From NCBI GenBank assembly GCA_030018895.1, contig JASEHM010000075.1, positions 1 to 5,673 of the forward strand: a stretch of DNA of 5,673 nucleotides. Reading direction: 5' to 3'. Below, one piece after another: positions 5,657 through 5,673 of the stretch; the stretch's first letter is position 1; every line of letters begins with the position of its first letter. Origin of the DNA: Candidatus Omnitrophota bacterium. GTDB taxonomy: Bacteria; Omnitrophota; Gorgyraeia; Gygaellales; Profunditerraquicolaceae. Both the position numbers and the translations under genes were made by a program. Under the pieces are notes generated by a model. That model did no database searches and was not told the origin of the DNA. It saw only the letters and a list, made by a program, of their open reading frames with translations.

Positions 5657-5673
5657 TCCCGCGAAAGCGGGAA
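5651..5673 (+). repeat. Palindromic repeat, TGTCATTCCCGC type (cut by window edge)
   Basis: The plus strand reads TGTCATTCCCGCGAAAGCGG and then GAA at the window end. TTCCCGC (5656-5662) and GCGGGAA (5667-5673) form a perfect seven-base-pair stem around a GAAA loop. The same hairpin type is a familiar dispersed intergenic repeat in many bacterial genomes. It shares the TGTCAT leader with the other repeats of this window. It probably continues past the edge, and lies upstream of the ileS cluster. Confidence 0.65.

Noticed and set aside
5591..5673. T-box or other riboswitch leader for ileS
   Set aside because: The 83 visible bases contain no T-box antiterminator sequence and no terminator hairpin with a T run; a leader further upstream cannot be excluded.

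Overview
The window is an AT-rich bacterial chromosome segment carrying one co-directional gene cluster on the minus strand. In transcription order (right to left) it is ileS, a TraR/DksA-type zinc-finger gene, lspA, lgt and an rluD-like pseudouridine synthase gene. All five proteins are intact and carry the diagnostic residues of their families, so the coding content is housekeeping. The gene order (isoleucyl-tRNA synthetase, DksA-like regulator, then the two lipoprotein-processing enzymes) and the sequence style fit an uncultured Gram-negative lineage such as Candidatus Omnitrophota or a deltaproteobacterium-like group. That assignment is an inference from memory, not a database result.

Layout. 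Bases 1-113 are the downstream flank of the cluster and may hold the last 26 codons of a convergent plus-strand gene. The rluD-like gene (1019-114) follows lgt (1768-1040) after 20 bases. A 207-base gap, mostly filled by a composite palindromic repeat (about 1824-1943), separates lgt from lspA (2410-1976). LspA follows the DksA-like gene (2816-2433) after 22 bases. That gene starts 2 bases after the ileS stop and has its Shine-Dalgarno sequence inside the 3' end of ileS. IleS fills 5590-2819. The last 83 bases hold the ileS upstream region and a hairpin repeat cut by the window edge.

Functionally, Lgt attaches diacylglycerol to the lipobox cysteine of prolipoproteins and LspA then cleaves the signal peptide, so two consecutive steps of lipoprotein maturation are encoded together. 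IleS and RluD serve translation (tRNA charging and 23S rRNA pseudouridylation), and a DksA-like protein would link transcription to growth state.

The part that is not routine is a set of short GC-rich palindromic repeats lying at gene junctions. Three versions occur, all beginning with TGTCAT or a close variant. One supplies the last 12 codons of lgt. One is a mosaic of two inverted units that seems to contain a degraded copy of another version. One lies upstream of ileS, where its edge could act as a -35 box. I see no defence system, mobile gene, CRISPR array, tRNA or rRNA, and no sign of an undescribed multi-gene system.
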